Shown here: positions 14,515 to 23,371 of the stretch, piece after piece | How the letters are laid out: each line of letters begins with the position of its first letter | How positions within the stretch are numbered: the stretch's first letter is position 1 | From: Mariaggregatimicrobium sp964498785 | GTDB taxonomy: Bacteria; Zhuqueibacterota; Zhuqueibacteria; Thermofontimicrobiales; Thiofontviventaceae | Reading direction: 5' to 3' | Assembly (NCBI GenBank): GCA_964498785.1 | Contig: CAZCJL010000103.1 | Location: 1-25,374 of the forward strand | DNA length: 25,374 bases | The notes under the pieces: generated by a model | Told to the model about the DNA's origin: nothing | The model's input: only the letters and a program-made list of their open reading frames with translations | Database searches by the model: none | Translations under genes and position numbers: made by a program

Positions 14515-14587
14515 GTAAATTTTCTCCTTTTGTTTGATTTATTTGAGCAGTTATAATAAAAATGGATCTATTCTTTCGAGTCAGCAA

Positions 14588-15022
14588 TCATTTAAAACGT
14601 TCCTTTGCTTTGTCCATGGCGTCTTGTAATTCTTTCAATGATTTATTGGCGCCAGTGACGAAATCACTCCATGCTTTACCAGTCGTCGTTCCGAAATTTT
14701 CGATCTTTTTTTCAAGGGAATCCACCTGGCTTTCCATCGCTTGAATTTGCTGATCTATCTTTTGTTTGGTAGAATCAGATGCACCCTGCGCATCTTTTTT
14801 CAGATTAGCGATATCCTGTTTTAGCGTGTCGATCTGGTTATTCATTTTTTTTAAGTATTCGTCTTTTTCCTGTTGAGTAAATTTTTTAGCGACATCCAAT
14901 GCGTCTGTGGCTTCTTTTTTGATGTCTTCCATGGATAGCTTTTCTTTTTGCTCGCTGTCGTTTCCGCCACAGGAGAATACGATCGTAAAAATGATGAGAA
15001 TTGCAAAATAATGTAATCGCAT
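14588..15022 (-). CDS. coiled-coil lipoprotein
   Basis: A 144-residue protein with a lipoprotein signal ending TIVFSC (Cys 18), then GGN. Residues about 35-140 are a nearly continuous helical coiled coil, rich in Lys, Asp, Gln with hydrophobic heptads (YLKKMNNQIDTLKQDIANL, IQAMESQVDSLEKKIENF). There are no other domains. A tethered coiled coil of this size could act as an envelope spacer or stress lipoprotein; no family is recognised. GAGGAGGG precedes the ATG. The gap to the GlsB-like gene is 73 bp, so the two may be co-transcribed. Confidence 0.85.
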   Translation of the reverse strand: MRLHYFAILIIFTIVFSCGGNDSEQKEKLSMEDIKKEATDALDVAKKFTQQEKDEYLKKMNNQIDTLKQDIANLKKDAQGASDSTKQKIDQQIQAMESQVDSLEKKIENFGTTTGKAWSDFVTGANKSLKELQDAMDKAKERFK

Positions 15023-15140
15023 AAACCCTCCTCTATTAAAATGAATCTGAAAAAAATGAGATTCTAAAATATTTAGAAATTATTTTTCAGATGCTTTAGT
15101 GATAATATAACGAATTTGTAATGAATATCAAAGCAAAAAA

Positions 15141-15596
15141 TTAAAAACGCAATCCAAACGCGAGAACGAAATCATCATAATCTCCCAAAAGTAATTTAGC
15201 CTGAATATAGGGCGTAATTGATGTTCTGGTATTAAATGCCACTCCTCCAAGAATATTTATGCCAAGATCGGTGTCACTCTCAGGTTTCCCTTCGGGGTTC
15301 ACATAGGCGAGTCCAAGACCACCACCAAACCAGAATGGTAAGTTGCTGCGGCGATTGAGGTAATATAACAAGTCGCAGTTCAATGTGGCGAATGTGGCTT
15401 TTTCCACAAACACATATTCAAGATTGGGGTTGAGGGAAAATGAATAATTGACAGGCGCTATAATTTCTCCGCCAATGAATAACTCATCCACATCGTCGTA
15501 TTGACCGATGCGAATTCCATAACTGGTTTGCGCATTCATTGAGTCGGAAAATACAACGATGAGAACGAGTACTAGAAAAGGTAAAAATCGTTTCAT
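15141..15596 (-). CDS. small outer-membrane beta-barrel protein
   Basis: A 151-residue protein with signal peptide (1-22, ending MNAQ). The mature part alternates polar and hydrophobic residues in about eight strands, with typical Gly-Tyr-Phe strand ends (SFSLNPNLEYVFV, LPFWFGGGLGLAYV, GINILGGVAFNT, ITPYIQAKLLLG) and closes with the C-terminal Phe of outer-membrane barrels (FVLAFGLRF). It fits the OmpA-like/porin-family-like (OMP_b-brl) group of eight-stranded barrels. AAAGGAGTG lies 7 bp before the ATG. Ligand unknown. Confidence 0.88.
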   Translation of the reverse strand: MKRFLPFLVLVLIVVFSDSMNAQTSYGIRIGQYDDVDELFIGGEIIAPVNYSFSLNPNLEYVFVEKATFATLNCDLLYYLNRRSNLPFWFGGGLGLAYVNPEGKPESDTDLGINILGGVAFNTRTSITPYIQAKLLLGDYDDFVLAFGLRF

Positions 15597-16011
15597 GGTA
15601 CACTCCTTTTGGTTAATTCGTAGTCAGATACTATAAATATAGCAATTTTACAAACATGATGCCATTGTTTTTAAATGGGTGTTAACATACTGTTATTGAT
15701 TAAAATGGAGTAACAGCGAGAAAAATAGAATTATATATAAAGTACATGGTTTTTTTGATGAAAACATGAACCAATTTAATAAATAATAAAATGATAACAA
15801 TTTATTTTATAGGAAATTAAATACATGTAATATTTATATAGTGCAGATGTTCGATTCCGTATTAGAAATAAGAATAAGAAAAATTTCATTGAATTTTTAT
15901 TAAATTGCAGTCTTCAGATTAGCATAAAATTATTTTGAGCGTTTGCGTCTTTGTGTCAATTATTTTCTCTGCGATCTCTGGATGTTGGTGGTGAGACAGC
16001 AATTGAAGTGT
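15597..16011. other. AT-rich intergenic region, no gene seen
   Basis: About 415 bp without a supported frame. It should hold the promoter of the barrel gene (- strand) on its left side and the 3' end of the glycan cluster on its right. GCGTTTGCGTCTTTGTG at about 15939-15955 and TCTCTGCGATCTCTG at about 15966-15980 resemble the arms around the GxxExxY gene and may be a worn copy of that repeat. Confidence 0.5.
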
Positions 16012-17133
16012 TCATTTCGATTTTTGTGCCAATTCTCGCAAAATCATCTCTGCCGCTCTTTTCCCGGCATTGCCGTCTAAAAATCGGTCAAACATGAGGG
16101 TGTTTGCCGCGTTCCGTTGAGATTTTTTCGCAGCGGGATATGCAAGGCAGGTTTCAATAGCGTTTTGCATCTCCGAGAAATTCATAACCTGAATACTGAT
16201 GTCTTGCAGAAGCTCACGAATTTCTTTCGGGCTTCGCTGATTTTGCGGAGTCTTGAATGTGACAATCGGTTTATCCAGTGCACAGAATTCAGCTATAATG
16301 GAACTGTGATCAGCCACCATCACATCCGCCAGCATCAGGTAGGGGAGAGCATCCGGTTCTTCAATAAAATAAATGTTGTCCATGCGGCGCAGGCGTGTGA
16401 TATAATGGGGAGATGTCCACGGATGGACTGTTACAACCACATTGTATTTGTGGGCAATTGTATAGAGCTTGCCAATCCATCGGTCGATGGCAGACATCCC
16501 TGATTTATTCCAGGTTGCGGTGAAAATCACTGTGTTACGATTTGAATCGAGTTTTGCCGTATGGCGGAATGATTCGAGTGTGCTTTCTTTAAACGTGCCG
16601 TCAAAAGCCGGGTCCAGTTTCGGAAAGCCAATGGCGCATGTCGATGAAATCCCATTTTCTTGTGCAATTTCCACTTCCTTTTGGCTGGTGACAAAATATA
16701 GATCAAACGCATTGTAACTAAAAGAATGCGTAAATTCCTTGAAATGATATGCTCCGTGGCGGCATCCGAATTTCTTGATTTTTTTAACTGGGAATTTATG
16801 GGCGGCATGGCGACACATCAACACGGCTTTGGGAAAATTTGGCAGACGCCGATTGGGGATGCCTAATTGATTCAGAAATTCCCGCGTTTTACGATTTTTG
16901 CCCACGTACTCAACCGGGGACAGGTGTTTCAGAATCGGTTTCAGAACAACGTAATCCAGCGGATCGGCTAAATAGACGACAAAATCGGGATTCTTATTAA
17001 ATAGCTTGCAAACATACCAGATGAGTTTGTAGGGATATTTATAAAGATAATAGGCAAATACCATTATTACCCAAATTTTATTAATAGTTGTATTGCAATA
17101 TACAGCTTGTCCCGTTTTGAAAAACCTTCGCAA
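16012..17133 (-). CDS. CDP-glycerol glycerophosphotransferase family protein
   Basis: A 373-residue cytoplasmic or membrane-associated GT-B enzyme (PF04464-like). Visible signatures: GCRHGAYHF near 120, IGFPKLDPAF, NTVIFTATWNKSG, VVVTVHPWTSP, the acceptor/donor site LMLADVMVADHSSIIAEF, and C-terminal DGNAGKRAAE. Classical members polymerise glycerol- or ribitol-phosphate for teichoic acids; relatives in Gram-negative bacteria act in capsule or LPS decoration. The given start is TTG with no clear ribosome site. ATG at codon 24 (base 17064; MVFAYYLYKYP) is an alternative. It is the last gene of the - strand glycan cluster, 57 bp after the ATP-grasp gene. Confidence 0.88.
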   Translation of the reverse strand: MRRFFKTGQAVYCNTTINKIWVIMVFAYYLYKYPYKLIWYVCKLFNKNPDFVVYLADPLDYVVLKPILKHLSPVEYVGKNRKTREFLNQLGIPNRRLPNFPKAVLMCRHAAHKFPVKKIKKFGCRHGAYHFKEFTHSFSYNAFDLYFVTSQKEVEIAQENGISSTCAIGFPKLDPAFDGTFKESTLESFRHTAKLDSNRNTVIFTATWNKSGMSAIDRWIGKLYTIAHKYNVVVTVHPWTSPHYITRLRRMDNIYFIEEPDALPYLMLADVMVADHSSIIAEFCALDKPIVTFKTPQNQRSPKEIRELLQDISIQVMNFSEMQNAIETCLAYPAAKKSQRNAANTLMFDRFLDGNAGKRAAEMILRELAQKSK

Positions 17134-17190
17134 GGGTAGTTCATGGACAACCTGTAAAGGCGATTCACTCCGGAGCTTACATTCAATTTA

Positions 17191-18237
17191 TTAGTATTTA
17201 TTTCTCAAATACCGAACCACCGCACCAGCAATGTCATCTTCCAAATCCGGTTTCGCTGCTGTAAACGTCCAACCAGTAGAGTTGCGTGAATAATATCCTT
17301 TCGATTTTTGATAAACAGCCACGCCAAAATGGGATGCCTGAAATTCGATCAAATAATACTTACCCTCTTTCCCGCAGATATCCAGTGATAACATTGGCGC
17401 GTCAAATTTAGAAAAAACGTTCCGTGCGAAATCAAGCAGCGCAGGATCCACCTCAAAATTGAAATCAAATTTTTTTGCGCCGCTGGCACGGAAATCGTTT
17501 TTCCGGTTGTAGCGCTTCATCACGTAATATCGGTCGTAAAGCGCCAGCACCCGATAATCGAACGTTAAATCCGGTACAAATTGCTGCAAAATGAAATTTT
17601 GATCTTCGGTAATATAAACAACATATTGCTCGTAATCTTTCTCGTTGCTATAATCCGGATATTCAGGATACGATTTTTTCTGACGAAAGTATTTGCGTCG
17701 GATCAGATCGATTTTTGTGGGCAGAGGCAGCGTTTCCAGCTTCTTGATGCAGGCGACTAATTCTTCTTCATCATGCACCAGATAAACATCCGTGCCATTG
17801 GAGCCATTCACTCTTTTCAATACAACCGGATAAGTAATATCGTATTCAGAAATTTCTTCCCGTCGGCTTAAATAAATGGCATTCAGCGAATCAAGCCCGA
17901 TTTTCTTTTTATATAATTCCTGATAGCCTTTATTTTCATGGCATTTCAGCAAGTCGTAATTGGGAATTAACAGGTTGGCGCCATCATCCAGATAACGGAT
18001 GAGATCTTTTACATACTCCCGCACATTTGCTTTCTGGCTGAACGAGTAGAGAATAATGCTGTTCGTAATTGGTTCATGTTTATTGACAAGTTCATGATAG
18101 CAGAATTTATCAACAGTGAATCCGCTTTTCTCAAATGCTGTTTTAATTTTATCCGGATTCATCGGTACCCAGGCTTTTCGGGTCTGGCCATAGAAATTAC
18201 GATTCCCGGTGATGAGAATGATGTTATTTCGTTTCAT
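17191..18237 (-). CDS. ATP-grasp domain protein of the glycan cluster
   Basis: A 348-residue protein. Residues about 10-110 form a Rossmann-like preATP-grasp part. Residues about 110-340 are ATP-grasp: the P-loop-like strand YPVVLKRVNGSNGTDVYLV, hinge FILQQFVPDLTFDYRVLAL, the RYNRKNDFRASGAKKF loop, and metal-binding ends MLSLDIC and YYLIEFQASHFG. These fit an ATP-dependent carboxylate-amine/thiol ligase, so it could add an amino acid or amine to a sugar acid of the surface polymer; substrate not predictable. A long insertion at about 185-205 rich in Tyr, Arg and Lys is unusual. It overlaps the GT9 gene upstream by 14 bp and is therefore translationally linked to it. Confidence 0.85.
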   Translation of the reverse strand: MKRNNIILITGNRNFYGQTRKAWVPMNPDKIKTAFEKSGFTVDKFCYHELVNKHEPITNSIILYSFSQKANVREYVKDLIRYLDDGANLLIPNYDLLKCHENKGYQELYKKKIGLDSLNAIYLSRREEISEYDITYPVVLKRVNGSNGTDVYLVHDEEELVACIKKLETLPLPTKIDLIRRKYFRQKKSYPEYPDYSNEKDYEQYVVYITEDQNFILQQFVPDLTFDYRVLALYDRYYVMKRYNRKNDFRASGAKKFDFNFEVDPALLDFARNVFSKFDAPMLSLDICGKEGKYYLIEFQASHFGVAVYQKSKGYYSRNSTGWTFTAAKPDLEDDIAGAVVRYLRNKY

Positions 18238-19276
18238 TTGTATCCGTACCTTTAAAATATGTCATGATTTGCTGATAGACACGTTCGGGCGTGATTTCCA
18301 GCATACAGCGAAAATGTTTTTCCGGGCATCGGTGACTGCCGTGTTTTCTGCATGGACGGCAATAGAGGTCGATTTCAAAAATACGATCAGTGGCGCGATA
18401 GGGATAACATCCGAATCGCCGAACAGTTGGTCCGAAAAAGGCAAATACATCTGTTTTAACGGCGTTTGCAATGTGCAACGGCGCGCTGTCATTTGTCAGC
18501 ATTAAATCGACCCGTTCAACAAGCGCGGCTGATTCCAGAACATTTAGTTTCCCCGTCATGTTTAACGCGTTTGATTCTGATTTACGAGCGATTTCAGCAC
18601 ATAATTCTCTCTCGTCTTTTCCTCCAAACAGCACAATTTGCACGTCTTCATTTTTCAATAATCGCAACAATTCAATGTAGTAGTGTTTCGGCCATTGTTT
18701 TGTCGCCCAGACAGAACCGGGCGCAACACCCAAAACAAATCCTCTTTTCTGTCGACAACTGTAAATAAGCTGATTCGCCTTTAATGTTTCATTGGGCGTC
18801 CAGAATAATTCGCTCTGATCGTAAAATTTTTCAGTGGAGAAATATTTCAGCAGTTTTAAATAGCGAATTCGGACGTGATAACCGCGTTTATGCGTCACTG
18901 GCAGTGTGACTAATTTTTGACGGGCAAATCCGGTACGGTTGGAAATTCCGCCCAATACCATCAGCAGTGATGACGTCATTGAGCTTTGTATTGAAATTGC
19001 CAGATCATATTTTCGTGCACGAATTTGGGAGACAACCTTAAAAAACGAGATGAGCTTTTTCCAGAGCTTTCGCTTATCAAAATGCAATACTTCATTGATA
19101 TGCGGATTGTGTTTGAAAACGATCGCGGTTTGAGGGATGGTAAGGATATCAATCTTTGCATTGGGAAATGTTTTTTTTGTCGCACGAATCAGTGGTGTCG
19201 ACATAATCACATCTCCCAAAAACGCGGTTTGAATGATTAAAATGTTCTTGTAACTGGATTTATCTTGAATTTTCAT
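18224..19276 (-). CDS. glycosyltransferase family 9 (heptosyltransferase-like)
   Basis: A 350-residue GT-B enzyme. The N-terminus ILIIQTAFLGDVIMSTPLIRA is the GT9 start. The C-terminal half carries GVAPGSVWATKQWP (donor site), IVLFGGKDERELC, MTGKLNVLESAALVERVDLMLTND, SAPLHIANA and FAFFGPT. Near the end, CRPCRKHGSHRCPEKHFRC shows the Cys pattern common in ADP-heptose:LPS heptosyltransferases of the WaaF type. It probably transfers heptose or a related sugar to the lipid-A core or a capsule precursor at the inner face of the inner membrane. Four-base overlap with the GT4 gene upstream and 14-base overlap with the ATP-grasp gene downstream place it in one operon. Confidence 0.92.
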   Translation of the reverse strand: MKIQDKSSYKNILIIQTAFLGDVIMSTPLIRATKKTFPNAKIDILTIPQTAIVFKHNPHINEVLHFDKRKLWKKLISFFKVVSQIRARKYDLAISIQSSMTSSLLMVLGGISNRTGFARQKLVTLPVTHKRGYHVRIRYLKLLKYFSTEKFYDQSELFWTPNETLKANQLIYSCRQKRGFVLGVAPGSVWATKQWPKHYYIELLRLLKNEDVQIVLFGGKDERELCAEIARKSESNALNMTGKLNVLESAALVERVDLMLTNDSAPLHIANAVKTDVFAFFGPTVRRFGCYPYRATDRIFEIDLYCRPCRKHGSHRCPEKHFRCMLEITPERVYQQIMTYFKGTDTNETK

Positions 19277-20370
19277 AAATGTTGATAGAGTTCTATATTT
19301 TTATTGATTGTTTGTTCTATTGAAAATTGCGCCACAGTCTGGCGACCGGTTTGTCCCAGCTTTTTTCGTGATTCATAATCATTGATTAATCGTAGCAGCG
19401 CAGCAGCCAGGGACTGTTCGTTTTTCGGGGGAACCAGCAAACCGTTTTGCTCGTGTTTTACTGCTTCGGGAATGCCGCCGGTATCACACCCTACCACTGG
19501 CAAACCCACAGCCTGCGCATCCAAAATCGATGTCCCTAATCCCTCTTTTTTCGACGCCAATACGAAAATATCAAACATTTTTAAAAAGTTACCCAAATCT
19601 TTCCGAAAGCCGGTAAAAATAAACCGATCTCCCAAATCCAACTCATTCGCCAATTTGTGCACCGTATTTTTATCGGGTCCATCGCCCACTGCACAAAATG
19701 TGACATTTTGAGTTTGATCCAGAACAATACGCGCGGCTTTCAATAAATTGGGATAATCCTTATGTCCGGCAAGCGCGGCGATAGTGCCAATTACTACGTC
19801 TCCGGCTGGAATATTAAGCTGTCGCCGGAAATCGTCGGGTAACCGGACATGATCAAATTTATGGATATCAATTCCGCTGTGAATCGTCACAAGTTTTTCG
19901 GCAGCCAGTCCGTCCTGGAGCAATACCTGTTTTATACCATCGGAAATACAGACGATTTTATCAAGCAAGCGTGTTTTATATTTGAATTGACTTAGCACAT
20001 GTTTTTTAATATGAAAATCAACGCGCCGTACAGCGATCAGCTTTAGACCGGGGTAAAACAGCCGGGCAAATAATCCGATCGCCATTGCATGGGCTGTGTG
20101 CAAATGGAGAATCCGGAATTGAAATTTCCGGCACAATAGCGCAATCCGAAGTCCGGCAACGATATCCACCTCTCCGCACATCCGCAGCGGAAAATAAGGG
20201 AGCTTGTGATTTTCACAGTACTTTTCTAACTCTGATTTTGACTGGCACACCAGCGTCGTATCCAGCCCTCTTTCAAGCATTCCTTCCAACAAGTAAACGA
20301 CTTGCTGTTGCCCGCCGCGCCATGCTTTTCCGGTATCAATATGAAGAATCTTTGGTATTTTATTTTTCAT
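19273..20370 (-). CDS. glycosyltransferase family 4
   Basis: A 365-residue GT-B enzyme. N-terminal domain: ILHIDTGKAWRGGQQQVVYLLEGM, FRILHLHTAHAM. C-terminal domain: VVIGTIAALAGHKDYPNLLKA, FCAVGDGP, FIFTGFRKDLGNFLKMFDIFVLAS, and the donor site KKEGLGTSILDAQAVGLPVVG split in two. The usual E-x7-E motif appears here as E-x7-D (EGLGTSILD), a known variant. Neighbours suggest LPS core or O-antigen work. The Shine-Dalgarno at 20370 is weak. Upstream lie 396 bp of repeats and a GT9 remnant, so this gene either needs its own promoter or relies on read-through. Confidence 0.92.
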   Translation of the reverse strand: MKNKIPKILHIDTGKAWRGGQQQVVYLLEGMLERGLDTTLVCQSKSELEKYCENHKLPYFPLRMCGEVDIVAGLRIALLCRKFQFRILHLHTAHAMAIGLFARLFYPGLKLIAVRRVDFHIKKHVLSQFKYKTRLLDKIVCISDGIKQVLLQDGLAAEKLVTIHSGIDIHKFDHVRLPDDFRRQLNIPAGDVVIGTIAALAGHKDYPNLLKAARIVLDQTQNVTFCAVGDGPDKNTVHKLANELDLGDRFIFTGFRKDLGNFLKMFDIFVLASKKEGLGTSILDAQAVGLPVVGCDTGGIPEAVKHEQNGLLVPPKNEQSLAAALLRLINDYESRKKLGQTGRQTVAQFSIEQTINKNIELYQHL

Positions 20371-20402
20371 CTGCTAAATCAATTTCTGCTATTTGAAAAC
20401 CA

Positions 20403-20437
20403 AAGATTTCCGAAGTCTTTAAGACTTCGGAAATCTT
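20403..20437. repeat. 35-nt perfect palindrome
   Basis: AAGATTTCCGAAGTCTT is followed by one T and its exact reverse complement (17+1+17). It stands 32 bp upstream of the GT4 start on the - strand. The same design, with different bases, occurs at 24155-24187. Confidence 0.8.
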
Positions 20438-20548
20438 CATCCCTGGAAATTTTGACATGCCGTCCTTACAGGACTCTGTTCTTCAGTGAGATGATGTGCT
20501 ACAGACATATCGTGCCTGCCGGCATTTAATCCCAGCCCATTGCAAGTT

Positions 20549-20731
20549 CTCTCAATGGGCACACACCCAATTCCCCCTTTGAAGGAATGAAAACGCCAAT
20601 TCATCCTCATTAAGAAATCTCCTCTCAATGGGCACACACCCAATTCCCCCTTTGAAGGAATGAAAACGCCAATTCATCCTCATTAAGAAATCTCCTCTCA
20701 ATGGGCACACACCCAATTCCCCCTTTGAAGG
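20549..20731. repeat. 73-bp tandem repeat, 2.5 copies
   Basis: CTCAATGGGCACACACCC begins at 20551, 20624 and 20697, an exact 73-bp period. The first two units look identical base for base. The third diverges after GAAGG at 20731, where it continues as a CCCCCTTTGAAGGGGG palindrome (20720-20734) of the kind dispersed in FCB genomes. No spacers differ between units, so this is not a CRISPR array. The rest of the 20371-20766 gap holds the palindrome at 20403 and no gene. Copy number could vary between strains. Confidence 0.92.
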
Positions 20732-20766
20732 GGGACGATTTTTCCGCAGGCAAAATCAGGGGGATG

Positions 20767-21029
20767 TTACCCCAGCGCCGCCATAATTTTCTGCATCCTC
20801 TCGAAGACCTCTTCCGGCGAAATACCAAAGGTCTGATCCCCATTTTTCTTCCATTCGGGATTAACCAGATGATAATGTCCTGGAAACACACCCTGCGGCG
20901 AACAGTTCTTTGTCGTCGTGTTACCGAATAACGCCACAGTGCCGGCGTCTCTGTTGCCACCGATAAATGATTCAATCCGCCGTCGTTGCAGATTAGCAAC
21001 GTGCAGCGCTCCAAAAATGCCGCTGCCTG
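20767..21029 (-). pseudogene. glycosyltransferase family 9, C-terminal remnant with frameshift
   Basis: Directly after the stop of the GT4 gene at 21030, the - strand reads QAAAFLERCTLLICNDGG, then LNHLSVATETPA in one frame. From about 20930 the homology continues in another frame: VALFGNTTTKNCSPQG, HYHLVNPEW, GISPEEVFERMQKIM and TAA. Together these are the last ~90 residues of a GT9 enzyme (the ICND-G-LNHL donor motif, ALFG, and the PE-V helix). The first ~250 residues are missing and a two-base shift breaks the rest. No start codon serves it. It is a dead second heptosyltransferase-like gene, probably trimmed when the tandem repeats and GT4 gene were rearranged. Confidence 0.8.
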
Positions 21030-22193
21030 TCAATATTTGATATTTCTACTTTCATTTTTAAAAAATTTATCAGATAAAAAATGATAAATTGTTTGCGCAC
21101 GCTGTTCCCAGCTAAATTTTTGGACTGATTTTAAGCATTCTCTGGAAAATGCCCTGTATTTTTCAATATCCGAATAAAGCGATTCAATGGCAGCCGCCCA
21201 ACGCGTTTCATCGTTTTCCAGCGTGAAGCCATTTACATTATTTTTAATTATATATTCGATTCCCTCCAGATTTGTGCCGATAACCGGAATCCCCGCGGAC
21301 AAGTATTCCAGCACCTTTAATGGCGAACACATCCGGCTGCGGGGATTTACTACCATAGGTGCACAGCCGATATCGATTTCCTGTTTTAACTCATCTACCT
21401 TTTCCGGAGGTAACCACGAAAGAATTTGAACCCGATTGTCAAGTTCATATTTTGATATATAGGTCCTGATTTTTTTGATGTCATTCTGATTCTTTGCACC
21501 TGCAATCACCAGCTTTACATCAGGATTTTTCACCCGTGCAAACATGGAAATTAAAAATGACAGATCGTAATCCCGCGACTTCAACGAGCCGATATACCCA
21601 ATTTTATAAGAAAAAATCGTTTTGACCGGATAATCCTTATGCGTCTTGATCCCCGTCACCGCGGTCAGGAATTTTTGTTCCGGATAATATTTCTCGTAAT
21701 ATTGCTTCTGCATTTCAGACACACAAATCACGCCATCTACTTTCGGAATATAACGCAATTCCTGTCGGCGCTGCTTATTTTTCTTCTTCTCTTTCGTGAT
21801 TCCCCGCAGTTTGAAATCGGTGAAAAAATCATGCGATTCAAAAATGACGTTGATTTTTTTAATTTTTCTCAATAACAAAGCAAACGGCAAAAAACTCAGG
21901 TTGCGGGTGATCAAAATGTCATAATCTGATTTCCAGAGGTAAAAAAACGCCAGCAGCGAGACTACAATATGTTGCCTTCTGAACCAGCCCGCATTTATTT
22001 GATGAACCGGAACATCATCTTCAACTCCGAATTGATTTTTTAAAATGTACGTTTTCGAATCTTGTGAATTCCGGGTGATGATTAGCTCAAAGTCATACTT
22101 GTTTTTGTAAAATCCATACGCGTTAAACGTTACGAACGTCGGAGAGGGAGAATTACTTGGCCACAAACCGTGATGAAAATACTTGATTTTCAT
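21030..22193 (-). CDS. glycosyltransferase family 4
   Basis: A 387-residue GT-B enzyme without signal peptide. N-terminal part: YFHHGLWPSNSPSPTFVTF, then YDILITRNLSFLPFALLLRK and VIFESHDFF (acceptor side). C-terminal part: KIGYIGSLKSRDYDL, VKLVIAGAKN, RVQILSWLPPEKVDELKQEIDIG, and the donor loop SPLKVLEYLSAGIPVIGTN. The donor loop uses S-P-L-K-x2-E instead of E-x7-E, as many GT4 members do. Basic insert KEKKKNKQRRQE at about 135-146 may contact membrane. It overlaps the next upstream gene by ATGA. The end coincides with the start of the GT9 remnant, suggesting the operon once continued without a gap. Confidence 0.9.
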   Translation of the reverse strand: MKIKYFHHGLWPSNSPSPTFVTFNAYGFYKNKYDFELIITRNSQDSKTYILKNQFGVEDDVPVHQINAGWFRRQHIVVSLLAFFYLWKSDYDILITRNLSFLPFALLLRKIKKINVIFESHDFFTDFKLRGITKEKKKNKQRRQELRYIPKVDGVICVSEMQKQYYEKYYPEQKFLTAVTGIKTHKDYPVKTIFSYKIGYIGSLKSRDYDLSFLISMFARVKNPDVKLVIAGAKNQNDIKKIRTYISKYELDNRVQILSWLPPEKVDELKQEIDIGCAPMVVNPRSRMCSPLKVLEYLSAGIPVIGTNLEGIEYIIKNNVNGFTLENDETRWAAAIESLYSDIEKYRAFSRECLKSVQKFSWEQRAQTIYHFLSDKFFKNESRNIKY

Positions 22194-23371
22194 TTATCCT
22201 CCAGCAGCTTCCGATAACCCCCGATGAGTCGTTTTTCCATATTCTCCCAATTATATGTGGTTTGAAACGCCGTCTTTGCATTTTGAGATAATTTCGTATA
22301 CAATTCATTATCAGACGCTAATTGCTGAATATGTTCCACAATCTGATCGACCTCTGAAACATCAAATGTATATCCAAGCTCATATTCGTTGATGATTTTA
22401 TCCGTGATCGGATGATGCAGTGCCAGGATCGGTAAGCTGTATCTCAGATAATTAAAAAACTTATTGGAAATCACTGCTTTTGCATTGTCCGACATCATGA
22501 ATGTCAATCCAACCTTGCCTTTTGCCAGCCAGTTTGGAACTTCTGTGTAGGGTAAGAATCCGGTTATGTGAAATTTGTCACGAATATTGTATTCTCGTGT
22601 TTTTATCTCGAAATATTTCTGTTCTGTTTTGGGCAAGTTCCCGATGCATAAAATTTTTACATTCGGAGATTTCAGTTTTCTGGCGACCTCAATCATTAAT
22701 TTAAGGCCTCGATCGAAACGCAAGCGGCCTTCATGAACGAGCCAGAATATTCCATCTTTGGTGTCTCTTGTTTCTATCTCCGGGAAAATCCGTTCGGATT
22801 GGCAATTGTAAAGTGTAACCACCGGGCAATTGGACAATGTTCTGTAGTAAGAACGAATGAAATCAGTGACTGTAAATATTAAATCAGCCTTTTTTATGAT
22901 TTCATTTTCCAGTTTTATGTAATCATTAATTCGATCAATTTTTTTCTTTTTCTCACGATAGCTACTCAGAAAAAATTCATGAAAATCAAACACCAATTTT
23001 TTGTGGGGGAGTATATCCTTTAATTTAGCTGCAATTTCCAGCGTCAATCCGTCTTCATGAAAATGATAAACATCTGCATCAATTTTGATGAGTTGTTTCA
23101 TCAGATCGCGTTTGCAGAAATACTGGCGGATGTTTAATTGTTTTGGCAGCTTTTTATTATAATGATAGGTTTTAAATGTAACCTTTCCGGAAGTGAATGC
23201 GCCGTCTGCCGCTAATCGCGCCTCTTTTTTTAAGCCTAATGTGCGGTTATCTAAAGACGGGGCGAGCAAAATGACTTCAAATCCGTTTTGCACCAGCGAT
23301 ATAGCTTCCTTGTGAAAGATGCGCCCATCGAAAATACTATGTTCAAAAATAATATGGCAGATTCGTTTCAT
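22190..23371 (-). CDS. glycosyltransferase family 4-like
   Basis: A 393-residue GT-B protein. N-terminal domain starts ICHIIFEHSIFDGRIFHKEA and contains DADVYHFHEDGL and KLVFDFHEFF. C-terminal domain: HEGRLRFDRGLKLMIEVARKL, VKILCIGNLP, FHITGFLPYTEVPNWLAKGKVGL, and the donor loop SNKFFNYLRYSLPILA. In the donor loop the usual NK-x-FEYM is NKFFNYL, with Asn where Glu normally binds the donor sugar, so activity or donor choice may differ from the type enzymes. ATGA overlaps on both sides (with the methyltransferase upstream and GT4 downstream) show tight translational coupling. Confidence 0.9.
   Translation of the reverse strand: MKRICHIIFEHSIFDGRIFHKEAISLVQNGFEVILLAPSLDNRTLGLKKEARLAADGAFTSGKVTFKTYHYNKKLPKQLNIRQYFCKRDLMKQLIKIDADVYHFHEDGLTLEIAAKLKDILPHKKLVFDFHEFFLSSYREKKKKIDRINDYIKLENEIIKKADLIFTVTDFIRSYYRTLSNCPVVTLYNCQSERIFPEIETRDTKDGIFWLVHEGRLRFDRGLKLMIEVARKLKSPNVKILCIGNLPKTEQKYFEIKTREYNIRDKFHITGFLPYTEVPNWLAKGKVGLTFMMSDNAKAVISNKFFNYLRYSLPILALHHPITDKIINEYELGYTFDVSEVDQIVEHIQQLASDNELYTKLSQNAKTAFQTTYNWENMEKRLIGGYRKLLEDK

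Noticed and set aside
14264..14587. 107-residue alternative frame on the - strand
   Set aside because: It overlaps the GlsB-like gene in another frame and is Arg/Trp/His-rich; the 80-residue frame has family motifs and a ribosome site.
15930..15985. Second GxxExxY-type element
   Set aside because: Only short TTGCGTCTTTGTG and CTCTGCGATCTCTG strings resemble the arms; no gene or paired arms are present.
20549..20731. CRISPR array
   Set aside because: The units abut as a 73-bp tandem repeat with no differing spacers, only 2.5 copies and no cas genes.
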